A stretch of 16,911 bases of DNA from an uncultured Collinsella sp. (GTDB lineage Bacteria; Actinomycetota; Coriobacteriia; Coriobacteriales; Coriobacteriaceae), in contig CABUDZ010000043.1 in the NCBI GenBank assembly GCA_902490445.1, forward strand, positions 1-16,911, given 5' to 3'. Both the position numbers and the translations under genes were made by a program. This document shows, piece after piece, positions 1-7,181 of the stretch (within the stretch, counting starts at the first letter, position 1; each line of letters begins with the position of its first letter). The notes under the pieces were generated by a model that did no database searches, was not told where the DNA came from, and saw only the letters and a program-made list of their open reading frames with translations.

Positions 1-27
1 CGCCGGCAACGCGCAAAACGGTCCTAA

Positions 28-48
28 CGGAGCCAATCGGGTGCTCCG
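28..48 (+). promoter_or_regulatory. Short inverted repeat upstream of the first dehydrogenase
   Basis: A perfect 6-bp inverted repeat, CGGAGC (28-33) and GCTCCG (43-48), is separated by 9 nt. No T-run follows it, so it does not look like a complete terminator. It lies about 45 nt before the start codon at 92 and could be an operator half-site pair or a 5' leader hairpin. The window begins too close upstream to see a promoter or the previous gene. Confidence 0.2.
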
Positions 49-91
49 CTATATACGCAAGTCTAAGAGGGGCTTGTTTAGGAGGCACAGT

Positions 92-1315
92 ATGGGACGT
101 TTTACCAATCCTCGCGATCTGTACTTTGGTGAGGGCGCTCGCCACGAGGTGAAGAACCTCAAGGGCAAGAAGGCCATCATCGTTTCTGGCGGCAGCTCTA
201 TGCGCCGCGGCGGGTTCTTGCAGGACGTTGAGGCCGACCTTAAGGAAGGCGGCTTCGAGGTCAAGCTGTTCGAGGGCGTCGAGTCCGATCCGTCCATCGA
301 GACGGTCATGAAGGGCGCCGAGGCCATGCGCGAGTTCGAGCCTGACTGGATTATCGCCATCGGCGGCGGCTCGCCCATCGATGCCGCTAAGGCCATGTGG
401 GTCTTCTACGAGTATCCCGAGGAGTCCTTCGATAACATCATCCAGCCGTTCAGCTTCCCCGAGCTGCGTCAGAAGGCTCATTTCTGCGCCATCTCCTCTA
501 CCTCCGGTACCGCTACCGAGGTCACTGCCTTCTCCGTCATCACCGACTACGCCAAGGGCATCAAGTACCCGCTGGCCGACTTCAACATCACCCCGGATGT
601 CGCCATCGTCGACCCCGAGCTCACCTACACCATGCCTGCTAAGCTTTGCGCTCACACCGGCATGGACGCTCTGACCCACTGCATGGAGGCCTACGTTTCC
701 ACCTGCGCTTCTATGTTCACCGATGCCAACGCCCTGCACGGCATCCGCGAGATCGTCGAGTGGCTGCCCAAGTCCTATGCTGGCGACCATGAGGCCCGTC
801 AGCACATGCACGAGGCTCAGTGCATCGCCGGTATCGCCTTCTCCTCGGGTCTGCTCGGCATCGTTCACTCCATGGCTCACAAGACCGGTGCAGCCTTTGA
901 GAACGGTCACATCATCCACGGTGCCGCTAACGCCATGTACCTGGGCAAGGTTATCCAGTGGAACTCCAAGGACCCGCGTGCTGCTGAGCGTTACGCTTAC
1001 GTGGCCAAGGAGATCCTGCACCTTCCCGGCGAGACCAACGAGGAGCTCATCGCTGCGCTCGTCCAGAAGATTCGCGACCTCAACGACCAGCTCAACATTC
1101 CGCAGTCCATCAAGGATTACGCAAATGGTGGCGTGAAGGTCGACGCCGAGAACCCGCAGATGGTTTCCGAGGAGGAGTTCCTCGCCAAGCTGCCCGAGAT
1201 TGCCGCGAACGCCGAGACCGATGCCTGCACGCCCGAGAACCCGCGTGAGACCAAGGCTGCCGACTTCGAGAAGATCCTCAAGGCCTGCTACTACGACACC
1301 GACATCGATTTCTAA
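92..1315 (+). CDS. Iron-containing alcohol dehydrogenase (butanol dehydrogenase-like, group III)
   Basis: This 407-residue NAD(P)-dependent, metal-dependent alcohol dehydrogenase probably reduces aldehydes to alcohols in fermentation, in the cytoplasm. The ATG at 92 was chosen because AGGAGG lies 6-7 nt before it; an upstream in-frame ATG at 41 has no ribosome site and adds a basic, non-family extension. The nucleotide-binding GGGS is at residues 91-94 and the TSGTATEVT stretch at about 137-145. The metal ligands of the family are all visible: D192 and H196 in GMDALTH, H263 in HSMAHKTGA, and H276 in HGAANA. The length is normal for the butanol dehydrogenase branch. A strong terminator follows, so it is probably a single-gene transcript. 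Two further members of the same superfamily follow it. The exact substrate cannot be read from sequence. Confidence 0.93.
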   Translation: MGRFTNPRDLYFGEGARHEVKNLKGKKAIIVSGGSSMRRGGFLQDVEADLKEGGFEVKLFEGVESDPSIETVMKGAEAMREFEPDWIIAIGGGSPIDAAKAMWVFYEYPEESFDNIIQPFSFPELRQKAHFCAISSTSGTATEVTAFSVITDYAKGIKYPLADFNITPDVAIVDPELTYTMPAKLCAHTGMDALTHCMEAYVSTCASMFTDANALHGIREIVEWLPKSYAGDHEARQHMHEAQCIAGIAFSSGLLGIVHSMAHKTGAAFENGHIIHGAANAMYLGKVIQWNSKDPRAAERYAYVAKEILHLPGETNEELIAALVQKIRDLNDQLNIPQSIKDYANGGVKVDAENPQMVSEEEFLAKLPEIAANAETDACTPENPRETKAADFEKILKACYYDTDIDF

Positions 1316-1337
1316 TCGACTCTTGTTATCGTAACGA

Positions 1338-1377
1338 GGGGCTCCGCACGTATCCGTACGGAGCCCCTTTCTTTTTA
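1338..1377 (+). terminator. Rho-independent terminator of the alcohol dehydrogenase gene
   Basis: A 9-bp GC-rich stem (GGGGCTCCG 1338-1346 with CGGAGCCCC 1359-1367) is extended inward by ACG/CGT. It is followed directly by TTTCTTTTTATT. It lies 22 nt after the stop codon and separates the first dehydrogenase from the glycerol dehydrogenase. Confidence 0.9.
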
Positions 1378-1398
1378 TTATTAGAGAATGGGATAAAA

Positions 1399-2499
1399 AT
1401 GGCTGCAATCTTCAATAGCCCCAGCAAGTACATCCAGGGCCCGGACGAGCTGGCCAAGCTCGGCTCCTATGTCGAGCCGCTCGGCGCTAAGGCCCTTGTC
1501 ATCGTGACGCCTTCGGGCAAGAAGCGCGTCGGTGCCAAGATCGAGGGCGGCTTTGCCGAGGCTAAGGCCGAGCTGCTGTTTGAGGACTTTAACGGCGAGT
1601 GCTCCAAGGGCGAGGTCGATCGCCTGGTTGCGCTCGCTCGCGACAACGGTTGCGACATCATCGTCGGCGTCGGTGGCGGCAAGATCCTCGACACCGCGAA
1701 GGCCGTCGCCTATTACCTGGAGTCCCCGGTTATCATTTGCCCCACCATCGCTTCGACCGATGCCCCGTGTTCGGCGCTTTCGGTGCTCTATACCGATGAC
1801 GGCCAGTTCGATAAATATCTCTTCCTTAAGGCAAACCCCAACATTGTCCTGATGGATACGACGGTTATCGCGGCGAGCCCGGTGCGCCTGACGGTTTCCG
1901 GTATGGGCGATGCGCTCGCAACCTACTTTGAGGCCCAGGCGACGCACGATGCCGATGGTGGCACTTGCGCCGGCGGCAAGGGCGGTATGGCCGGCCTGGC
2001 GCTCGCCAAGCTCTGCTATGAGACGCTTATGGCCGATGGCGTCAAGGCCAAGGTCGCGCTGGAGAAGGGTGCGCTCACGCCTGCCGTCGAGCATATCATC
2101 GAGGCCAACACGCTGCTCTCCGGTATTGGCTTTGAGAGCTCGGGCCTTGCTGCTGCTCATGCCATCCACAATGGCCTGACGATGCTGCCCGAGTGCCACG
2201 GCATGTATCACGGCGAGAAGGTCGCCTTTGGCACCATCGTTCAGCTGGTACTCGAGGATGCTCCGACTGAGAAACTCGAGGAAGTCTTGGGCTTCTGCAT
2301 TGAGCTGGGCCTGCCGGTCACGATGAAGGAACTTGGCGTTGCCGAGCTTACGCGCGAGCAGGCCATGATTGTTGCCGAGGCCGCTTGCGCGCCCGAGGAC
2401 ACCATGTGCAACATGCCGTTTGAGGTGACGCCCGAGATGGTCGCAAACGCCATCCTGGGTGCCGACGCGCTGGGCCACTACTATCTCATGGATGAGTAA
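1399..2499 (+). CDS. gldA: Glycerol dehydrogenase
   Basis: This 366-residue NAD-dependent glycerol dehydrogenase interconverts glycerol and dihydroxyacetone, in the cytoplasm. Its length matches the E. coli and Bacillus enzymes. The N-terminus (SPSKYIQGPDEL), the GVGGGK nucleotide loop at 90-95, and the ASTDAPCSALSV substrate motif around 118-129 are typical of GldA. The three zinc ligands are present as D171 (GMGDALATYFEA), H254 (AAAHAIHNG) and H271 (YHGEKVAFG). The C-terminal NMP motif (about 338-340) is also kept. The start follows AGAG/GGGA, a modest ribosome site, about 5 nt after an unrelated ATG that hits a stop at once. It is bounded by terminators on both sides, so it is probably transcribed alone. 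No dihydroxyacetone kinase is next to it. Confidence 0.95.
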   Translation: MAAIFNSPSKYIQGPDELAKLGSYVEPLGAKALVIVTPSGKKRVGAKIEGGFAEAKAELLFEDFNGECSKGEVDRLVALARDNGCDIIVGVGGGKILDTAKAVAYYLESPVIICPTIASTDAPCSALSVLYTDDGQFDKYLFLKANPNIVLMDTTVIAASPVRLTVSGMGDALATYFEAQATHDADGGTCAGGKGGMAGLALAKLCYETLMADGVKAKVALEKGALTPAVEHIIEANTLLSGIGFESSGLAAAHAIHNGLTMLPECHGMYHGEKVAFGTIVQLVLEDAPTEKLEEVLGFCIELGLPVTMKELGVAELTREQAMIVAEAACAPEDTMCNMPFEVTPEMVANAILGADALGHYYLMDE

Positions 2500-2513
2500 A
2501 TCAAGCTAAGGAA

Positions 2514-2548
2514 GGGGCAAAGCCGGAAGATGGCTTTGCCCCTTTTTT
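2514..2548 (+). terminator. Rho-independent terminator of gldA
   Basis: A perfect 11-bp stem (GGGGCAAAGCC 2514-2524 with GGCTTTGCCCC 2532-2542) has a 7-nt loop and a run of six T. It starts 14 nt after the gldA stop codon. Confidence 0.95.
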
Positions 2549-2552
2549 GCTA

Positions 2553-2617
2553 TGGTGCAAACTAACCTGACCCCATCGCACCAAGTTGGTGCAAGGGGGT
2601 CAGGTTACTTTGCACCA
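2553..2617. repeat. 65-nt nested palindromic element between the two glycerol dehydrogenase genes
   Basis: The outer arms are 22 nt each (2553-2574 and 2596-2617) and complementary except for one C:C mismatch (2562/2608). The left arm begins TGGTGCAAA and ends TAACCTGACCCC. Inside lies a second palindrome, GCACCAA-G-TTGGTGC (2578-2592). The word GGTGCAA or its complement therefore appears four times in alternating orientation. The element can fold as one long hairpin or as two shorter hairpins (2553-2558 with 2578-2583, and 2587-2592 with 2612-2617). It begins 5 nt after the gldA terminator T-run and ends 30 nt before the next gene. The form is like a REP-type extragenic palindrome, but only one copy is present here, so membership of a dispersed family is not proven. 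Confidence 0.85.
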
Positions 2618-2647
2618 ATCGTTGTTTGATGAAGGGCGGATTCTTGT

Positions 2648-3727
2648 ATGGCGCTTCCTATGGTTTACGGTGGTCCTGGCCGGTATGTTCAGGGGCCGGG
2701 CGAACTTTCGCGTCAGGGCAGGTATTTGTCATGGTTGGGCTGCGCTGCCTATGTCTTGTTTGACCAGGGCACCGAGGATCGGCTGTGCAGGCAGATCGTC
2801 GATGGATTTCTGGACGACGATCTAAGCGAGCCGTTCTTTAAGATTTACAACGGTCCGTGTACGGAAGATGCCGTTGTCGAAATGGCCAAGGAAGCCCGGG
2901 CCGAGTATTGCGACATGGTGGTGGGCATTGGCGGCGGCAAGATGCTCGATATCGCCAAGGCAGTAGCGTTTTATGCTGAGCTGCCGTTGTGCGTATGTCC
3001 CACGGCGGCCTCAATGGATGGTCCGTGCAGCGCGATTTCGGTGTTGTATCACGAGGATGGGTCGTTCGACCGCTACCTGATGCTCGAGAAGAATCCAGAC
3101 CTGGTCGTGGTCGATACCAACGTGGTCGCGGCGGCCCCACTGCGTATGACGGTCGCTGGCATGGGCGATGCGCTGGCAACGTACTTCGAGGCGCGTTCGT
3201 GCGCCGCGGCGCACGGCGCCAACGAGCACGGTGGCGCGCCGGGGCACTTGGCCCTGGTCGCGGCTCGTGCCTGCTATGACACACTTATGGAGTGCGGCGT
3301 CGCTGCCAAGCGCGATCTCAAAAAGGGGCGTACATCGCCAGCGGTTGAGCGTCTGATCGAGTGCAATATTCTGCTTTCGGGCGTTGGCTTTGAGAGTGGC
3401 GGTTTGGCGCTGGCGCATGCGATCGCCAACGGCCTGACGATTCTGCCCGAGTGCAAGGCCATGCACGGTGAGGCCGTGGCATTTGGTCTGATGGTGCAGC
3501 TGCGCCTGGAGCGTGCGCCCGAGCTTGATCGGGTGCTCGAGTTTTGCCAGCGCGTCGGTCTGCCGACGACGCTTGAGGAGCTGGGGCTTGATGAGATTAC
3601 CGATGCCGATTTGCAGGGTGTTGCAAATGCTGTCTTTAGAAACGAACGCAATATGGCCAACGAGCAGGCCAAGGTGACCAAACAAAAGCTCGTCGAGCTC
3701 ATGCGGGAGGCATGGCTTGGCGCTTGA
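2648..3727 (+). CDS. Divergent glycerol dehydrogenase-like enzyme (group III metal-dependent dehydrogenase)
   Basis: This 359-residue paralogue of the preceding gldA keeps the fold and the catalytic metal site. GIGGGK is at 93-98, the zinc ligands are D174 (GMGDALATYFEA), H257 (LAHAIANG) and H273 (AMHGEAVAFG), and D124 sits in ASMDGPCSA. It differs where substrate specificity would be set: ASTDAPCSA of GldA is changed to ASMDGPCSA. The usual C-terminal CNMPFEVTP-like segment is replaced by a charged tail (about residues 330-359). A GGCGGA ribosome site lies 7 nt before the ATG at 2648; ATG at 2660 is a possible alternative. The gene probably arose by tandem duplication and divergence. It is likely an NAD-dependent oxidoreductase for a polyol or hydroxy-ketone other than glycerol, but this is inference. 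Confidence 0.85.
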   Translation: MALPMVYGGPGRYVQGPGELSRQGRYLSWLGCAAYVLFDQGTEDRLCRQIVDGFLDDDLSEPFFKIYNGPCTEDAVVEMAKEARAEYCDMVVGIGGGKMLDIAKAVAFYAELPLCVCPTAASMDGPCSAISVLYHEDGSFDRYLMLEKNPDLVVVDTNVVAAAPLRMTVAGMGDALATYFEARSCAAAHGANEHGGAPGHLALVAARACYDTLMECGVAAKRDLKKGRTSPAVERLIECNILLSGVGFESGGLALAHAIANGLTILPECKAMHGEAVAFGLMVQLRLERAPELDRVLEFCQRVGLPTTLEELGLDEITDADLQGVANAVFRNERNMANEQAKVTKQKLVELMREAWLGA

Positions 3728-3746
3728 TTGACCTTGTGCAATCGAG

Positions 3747-3775
3747 GCGGCGATAGGCCATGGGCTATTTGCCGC
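3747..3775 (+). terminator. Hairpin after the second glycerol dehydrogenase gene, possible terminator
   Basis: GCGGC (3747-3751) pairs with GCCGC (3771-3775), and the inner ATAG/CTAT and CC/GG pairs close around an ATG loop, with small bulges. It starts 19 nt after the stop codon. No T-run follows, so it may be a Rho-independent terminator of poor quality or simply a 3' stabilising hairpin. Confidence 0.35.
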
Positions 3776-3866
3776 AAAGATGCGCCGCGTGTAATTTGCC
3801 CGAGGCGCGGGCCGATAGCGTATCATTATCTCTTGCTTGTTTGCACTGCTCAGGGAGGGGCCGCGC

Positions 3867-5120
3867 ATGGCGCAGGAACACGATCTGTTTGATGACATTA
3901 TCGAGATCAGCAAGGGTTTCGACTTTCTTAAAAACCCGCTTGGCGGTGTGACCGATGCGCTCGATCCGTCGGCGCCGCAGTGGAATCCTGCCGACTACAA
4001 GGAGCGTCCGCGCGGCAACACCATTCCGTGCTTGACCTGCAAAAACGAAAAGAGCGGCTGCACCGCGTGCATGGACGTGTGCCCGGTCAATGCCATCGAG
4101 GTCGAGGAAGACGCCATCGAGGTTCTCGACTCCTGCCGCAAGTGCGGCCTGTGCGCCGCCGCCTGCCCGACCGAGGCGATTATCTCGCCGCGCCTGGCGC
4201 CCAAAAACCTGTATGACGACATTGTCTCGGCGGCTACAAGTCACGAGACCGCCTACGTTACCTGCACGCGCGCCCTTAAGCGCATGCCGCGCGAGAACGA
4301 GGTCGTCGTTGCCTGCGTGGGCGATATTACAGCCGAGACCTGGTTCTCGGTGCTGGCCGACTATCCCAACGTGAGTGTGTATCTGCCGCTGGGCGTGTGC
4401 GATAAATGCCGCAACACCGGTGGCGAGGACATGCTGGGCGAGGCGATTGCGAAGGCCGAGGAATGGGCTGGTACGGGTATGGGCCTGGAGGTCGACCCCA
4501 AGAGCCTCAAATGCCATAAGCGCCGCGAGTACGAGCGCAAGGAATACATGGAAAAGATCGCCCGCACCACGGGCCTGACGGTGACCAAGCTCAACCCGGC
4601 GACGGCGGCACTGGCTTCGGTGACGCAGAAGCTCAAAGCCCATCGCCATCAGATTACCCAGCTGGAGCGCACGCTCAATACCATGTGCGGCGCCACGACG
4701 GCAAAACGTCGCCGTACGCTTACGCACGGGCGCCAGCTGGTACTCTCGACGTTGCAAAACCACCCCGAGCTTGCCCAGAACATGCAGGTGAGCACGCCGG
4801 AATGCGATTTTGACAAGTGCACGTCGTGTGGCGAGTGCGTCAACGTGTGCCCCACGTTTGCCTGCGATTTGGTGGGAAGCGGCCGCTTTGCACTGGAGTC
4901 CACGTATTGCCTAGGCTGCGGAGCCTGCGTCAAGGTGTGCCCCGAGCATGCGCTTAAGTTGGTTGAACATGATGCATCCAACCTAGTCGTCGTCGATCCC
5001 GAGGCCGAGGAAAAGGCCGCTCAGAAGGCCAAGGCCCACGAAGAAGCTGAGAAGGTCAAGGCCGAGGCAAAGGCCAAGCTTGACAAGATGCTCGACCAGG
5101 TGGAAAAGCTCGCGGACTAG
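3867..5120 (+). CDS. Multi-cluster 4Fe-4S ferredoxin-like protein of unknown partner
   Basis: A 417-residue soluble iron-sulfur protein that I cannot assign to a named gene. The ATG at 3867 was chosen because AGGGAGG precedes it by 8 nt. The N-terminal module has C55, C58, C65, C68 and C72-Pro, then a clean CxxCxxCxxxCP set at C90/93/96/100. The C-terminal module has two full sets: C318/321/324/328-Pro and C348/351/354/358-Pro. The protein should thus bind up to four cubane clusters. Between the modules (about 105-305) is a unique domain with further cysteines at C133, C150, C178, C181 (CDKC) and C216. A Lys/Glu/Ala-rich helix, probably coiled coil, forms residues 378-417. There is no signal peptide. 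A role in intracellular electron transfer to a reductase or hydrogenase-type partner is likely, but no such partner is next to it. It appears to be a monocistronic gene. Confidence 0.8.
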   Translation: MAQEHDLFDDIIEISKGFDFLKNPLGGVTDALDPSAPQWNPADYKERPRGNTIPCLTCKNEKSGCTACMDVCPVNAIEVEEDAIEVLDSCRKCGLCAAACPTEAIISPRLAPKNLYDDIVSAATSHETAYVTCTRALKRMPRENEVVVACVGDITAETWFSVLADYPNVSVYLPLGVCDKCRNTGGEDMLGEAIAKAEEWAGTGMGLEVDPKSLKCHKRREYERKEYMEKIARTTGLTVTKLNPATAALASVTQKLKAHRHQITQLERTLNTMCGATTAKRRRTLTHGRQLVLSTLQNHPELAQNMQVSTPECDFDKCTSCGECVNVCPTFACDLVGSGRFALESTYCLGCGACVKVCPEHALKLVEHDASNLVVVDPEAEEKAAQKAKAHEEAEKVKAEAKAKLDKMLDQVEKLAD

Positions 5121-5191
5121 TCAGCGACCTCTATCTCTGCTTCATTCGTGCCGCCGTGGCGTCCGGGTTCGCCCAGATGCTGCGGCGGCGC

Positions 5192-5197
5192 TATACT
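5192..5197 (+). promoter_or_regulatory. Candidate -10 box for ychF
   Basis: TATACT lies 38 nt before the ychF start, in the gap after the ferredoxin gene. The expected -35 position (around 5169-5174) does not match the consensus well. The gap has no clear terminator for the ferredoxin gene, so read-through is also possible. Confidence 0.3.
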
Positions 5198-5234
5198 TAT
5201 GCAGTTTGAAATGCTTGTACCAAAAGGAGCTGTC

Positions 5235-6311
5235 GTGTCCCTTTCCATCGGTATCGTGGGCCTGCCCAACGTAGGCAAGTCGACGCTGTTCACCGCGCTT
5301 ACCAAAAAGACCGGTCTTGCCGCCAACTATCCGTTCGCCACGATCGACCCCAACGTGGGTATCGTCGACGTGCCCGATAGCCGTCTGCAAAAACTCGCCG
5401 ATATCGTCAACCCGGGTCGCATTGTGCCGGCGACAGTCGAGTTCGTCGACATTGCAGGTCTGGTGAAGGGCGCTAACGAGGGCGAGGGTCTGGGCAACCA
5501 GTTCTTGGCAAACATTCGCGAGACCGACGCCATCTGCGAGGTCGTGCGCTACTTTAAGGACCCCAACGTTATGCGTGAGGTGGGCCGCACGGGCGAGTTC
5601 GTCGATCCCGCCGGCGATGCCGACACCATCATGACCGAGCTCATCTTGGCCGACATGGGCACGCTCGAGAAGCAGCTGCCCAAGCTCGAGAAGGAGGCCA
5701 AGCGCGACAAGGAGCTCATGCCCAAGTTCGAGGTCGCCAAGCGCCTGCTTGCTTGGCTCAACGAGGGCAAGCGCGCTGCGTCCATGGAGATGACCGACGA
5801 GGAACGTGCTGCCGCTAAGGGCCTGTTCCTGCTCACCATGAAGCCCATCCTGTACGTGGCCAACGTAGACGAGGACATGCTCAACGAGGACCTGGCGCCC
5901 ATCGACGGCGTCAAGCCGCTGCCCATCTGTGCCAAGATCGAAGCCGAGCTTTCCGAGCTCGATCCCGAGGACGCCGCCGACTACCTGGAGAGCCTGGGCT
6001 TGGAGCAGCCCGGCCTGGACGTGCTCGCGCAGGCGGCCTATAAGCTGCTCGGTCTGCAGTCGTTCTTTACGGCCGGCGAAATGGAGGTCAAGGCCTGGAC
6101 GGTTCGTCAGGGCGCGACCGCCCCACAGGCCGCCGGCGTCATTCACACCGACTTTGAGCGCGGCTTTATTAAGGCCGAGGTCATTGGCTATGACGACTAC
6201 ATCGAGCTCGGCGGTGAGCAGGGCGCCAAGGCCGCCGGCAAGCTGCGTATTGAGGGCAAGGACTATGTCATGGCCGATGGCGACGTCGTGCACTTCCGCT
6301 TTAACGTGTAA
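5235..6311 (+). CDS. ychF: Ribosome-binding ATPase YchF (OBG family)
   Basis: This 358-residue universally conserved P-loop protein binds ribosomes and hydrolyses ATP rather than GTP; the family is linked to translation and stress or redox responses. The GTG start at 5235 was chosen because AAAAGGAG ends 5 nt before it and the family begins with this SIGIVGLPNVGKST segment. An upstream in-frame ATG at 5211 would place the ribosome site inside the gene. Walker A is GLPNVGKS (9-16), the switch region is PFATIDPNVG (33-42), and G3 is DIAG (72-75). G4 is NVDE (210-213) in place of NKxD, which is the mark of YchF ATP specificity. The C-terminal TGS domain covers roughly 275-358. Length is normal (E. 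coli 363). The next gene starts 11 nt downstream and is probably co-transcribed. Confidence 0.97.
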   Translation: MSLSIGIVGLPNVGKSTLFTALTKKTGLAANYPFATIDPNVGIVDVPDSRLQKLADIVNPGRIVPATVEFVDIAGLVKGANEGEGLGNQFLANIRETDAICEVVRYFKDPNVMREVGRTGEFVDPAGDADTIMTELILADMGTLEKQLPKLEKEAKRDKELMPKFEVAKRLLAWLNEGKRAASMEMTDEERAAAKGLFLLTMKPILYVANVDEDMLNEDLAPIDGVKPLPICAKIEAELSELDPEDAADYLESLGLEQPGLDVLAQAAYKLLGLQSFFTAGEMEVKAWTVRQGATAPQAAGVIHTDFERGFIKAEVIGYDDYIELGGEQGAKAAGKLRIEGKDYVMADGDVVHFRFNV

Positions 6312-6322
6312 GGACGACGCAC

Positions 6323-6706
6323 ATGTTTAAATATGGCAAAAAAGCCGGCTACATGGGTATCGCGCTGCTGGTGCTTGCGGTGCTTCCGCTGGTGGTCGCA
6401 GCGTTTGTGATCCCCAACATTGGTCCCGAGGTGGCAACAAAGTTTAATGCCGCCGGCGAGGTGACGCGATGGGGTAAGAGCTACGAGTTGCTGGCACTGC
6501 CGGTGCTCAATCTGCTGCTGAGCGTGGCGACGTACTTTACGGCAGGGCGCCAGGCTAAAAACAATGATGACTCCGCCGCCATGGCGCGCATCGTGTGCGA
6601 GCGCTACCTGCGCAACGGTTGCATCACGGGTGTGTTCCTCAACGTGATCAACGTTTACTTTATGTACTCGGCGATTACCGGAACGGGCTTTGGTTTTGGT
6701 TTCTAG
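6323..6706 (+). CDS. Small membrane protein with DUF1648-like (SdpI-type) segment
   Basis: A 127-residue membrane protein with three predicted hydrophobic helices (about 11-30, 54-73 and 98-118). The segment IPNIGPEVATKFNAAGEVTRW followed by a PVLNLLL helix resembles the DUF1648 domain found at the N-terminus of SdpI-type immunity and membrane proteins; here the rest of SdpI is absent. The AAGGA ribosome site overlaps the ychF stop codon and lies 8 nt before the ATG, so translation probably follows ychF on the same mRNA. The C-terminus ends in a short Gly-Phe repeat (GFGFGF). Function is unknown. The DUF1648 assignment comes from pattern recognition and is moderately sure. Confidence 0.7.
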   Translation: MFKYGKKAGYMGIALLVLAVLPLVVAAFVIPNIGPEVATKFNAAGEVTRWGKSYELLALPVLNLLLSVATYFTAGRQAKNNDDSAAMARIVCERYLRNGCITGVFLNVINVYFMYSAITGTGFGFGF

Positions 6707-6715
6707 CTTGTCCTT

Positions 6716-7105
6716 TTAGGCAACGAGCCTGCAAGCATATTCGATGGCTGCTGCGAGGCCGCCGCTCGATCGTGGTTTAAAGACCATGTCGGCGGCGGCC
6801 TCGTTTTCGTATCCGGCGCCGCGAAGGGCGAGCGCGATACCGGCTTCTAAAAGGAGTGGCAGGCCGCGTTGGCTGGTTGCTATTACGGCAGCCTGATTGA
6901 GCGAGCAGCTATGCGTTTGGCATTGGATGGCAAGTTCACCTTGCGCCGGGCAAGGGGCCAGAACGGCGGCGACGCGACTTGATAGCAATGCAAATGCTGT
7001 GCGCTCATCGGGCGAAAGGCATTCGGCTTCAACGACGACGAGCTTGGGCGGTACGCTGTTTGTGCGAAGCGTGGCTCGGTACATGCGGACCGAAGAACCC
7101 GACAT
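6716..7105 (-). CDS. Hypothetical protein, 129 aa, divergent from an XRE regulator
   Basis: I do not recognise this family. The ATG at 7105 was chosen because AGGAG lies 6 nt upstream of it; an in-frame TTG at 7129 would contain that ribosome site. The protein has no signal peptide or clear membrane helix. It has a central Ala/Leu/Val-rich part (about residues 37-60 and 78-98) and cysteines at C29, C54, C62 and C66 by my count, plus one near the end. It converges on the DUF1648 gene with only 9 nt between the stop codons. Its start faces the XRE regulator across a perfect 24-bp palindrome, so it is probably controlled by that regulator. Confidence 0.65.
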   Translation of the reverse strand: MSGSSVRMYRATLRTNSVPPKLVVVEAECLSPDERTAFALLSSRVAAVLAPCPAQGELAIQCQTHSCSLNQAAVIATSQRGLPLLLEAGIALALRGAGYENEAAADMVFKPRSSGGLAAAIEYACRLVA

Positions 7106-7128
7106 AGAAAACTCCTGTGTATTCGGCA

Positions 7129-7152
7129 AAACGTAAACTATAGTTTACGTTT
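7129..7152. promoter_or_regulatory. Perfect 24-bp palindromic operator between divergent genes
   Basis: AAACGTAAACTA (7129-7140) is followed at once by its exact reverse complement TAGTTTACGTTT (7141-7152). The centre, ACTATAGT, holds a TATAGT -10-like box on each strand (7139-7144 on plus), so one bound dimer would cover both divergent promoters. It lies 23 nt before the start of the minus-strand gene and 29 nt before the XRE gene. The likely binder is the 72-aa XRE protein encoded next to it, which would make it autoregulated. The palindrome is seen directly; the binding is inferred. Confidence 0.8.
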
Positions 7153-7181
7153 ATGTTCGGCTCCATTTCAAACTCGGCTGC

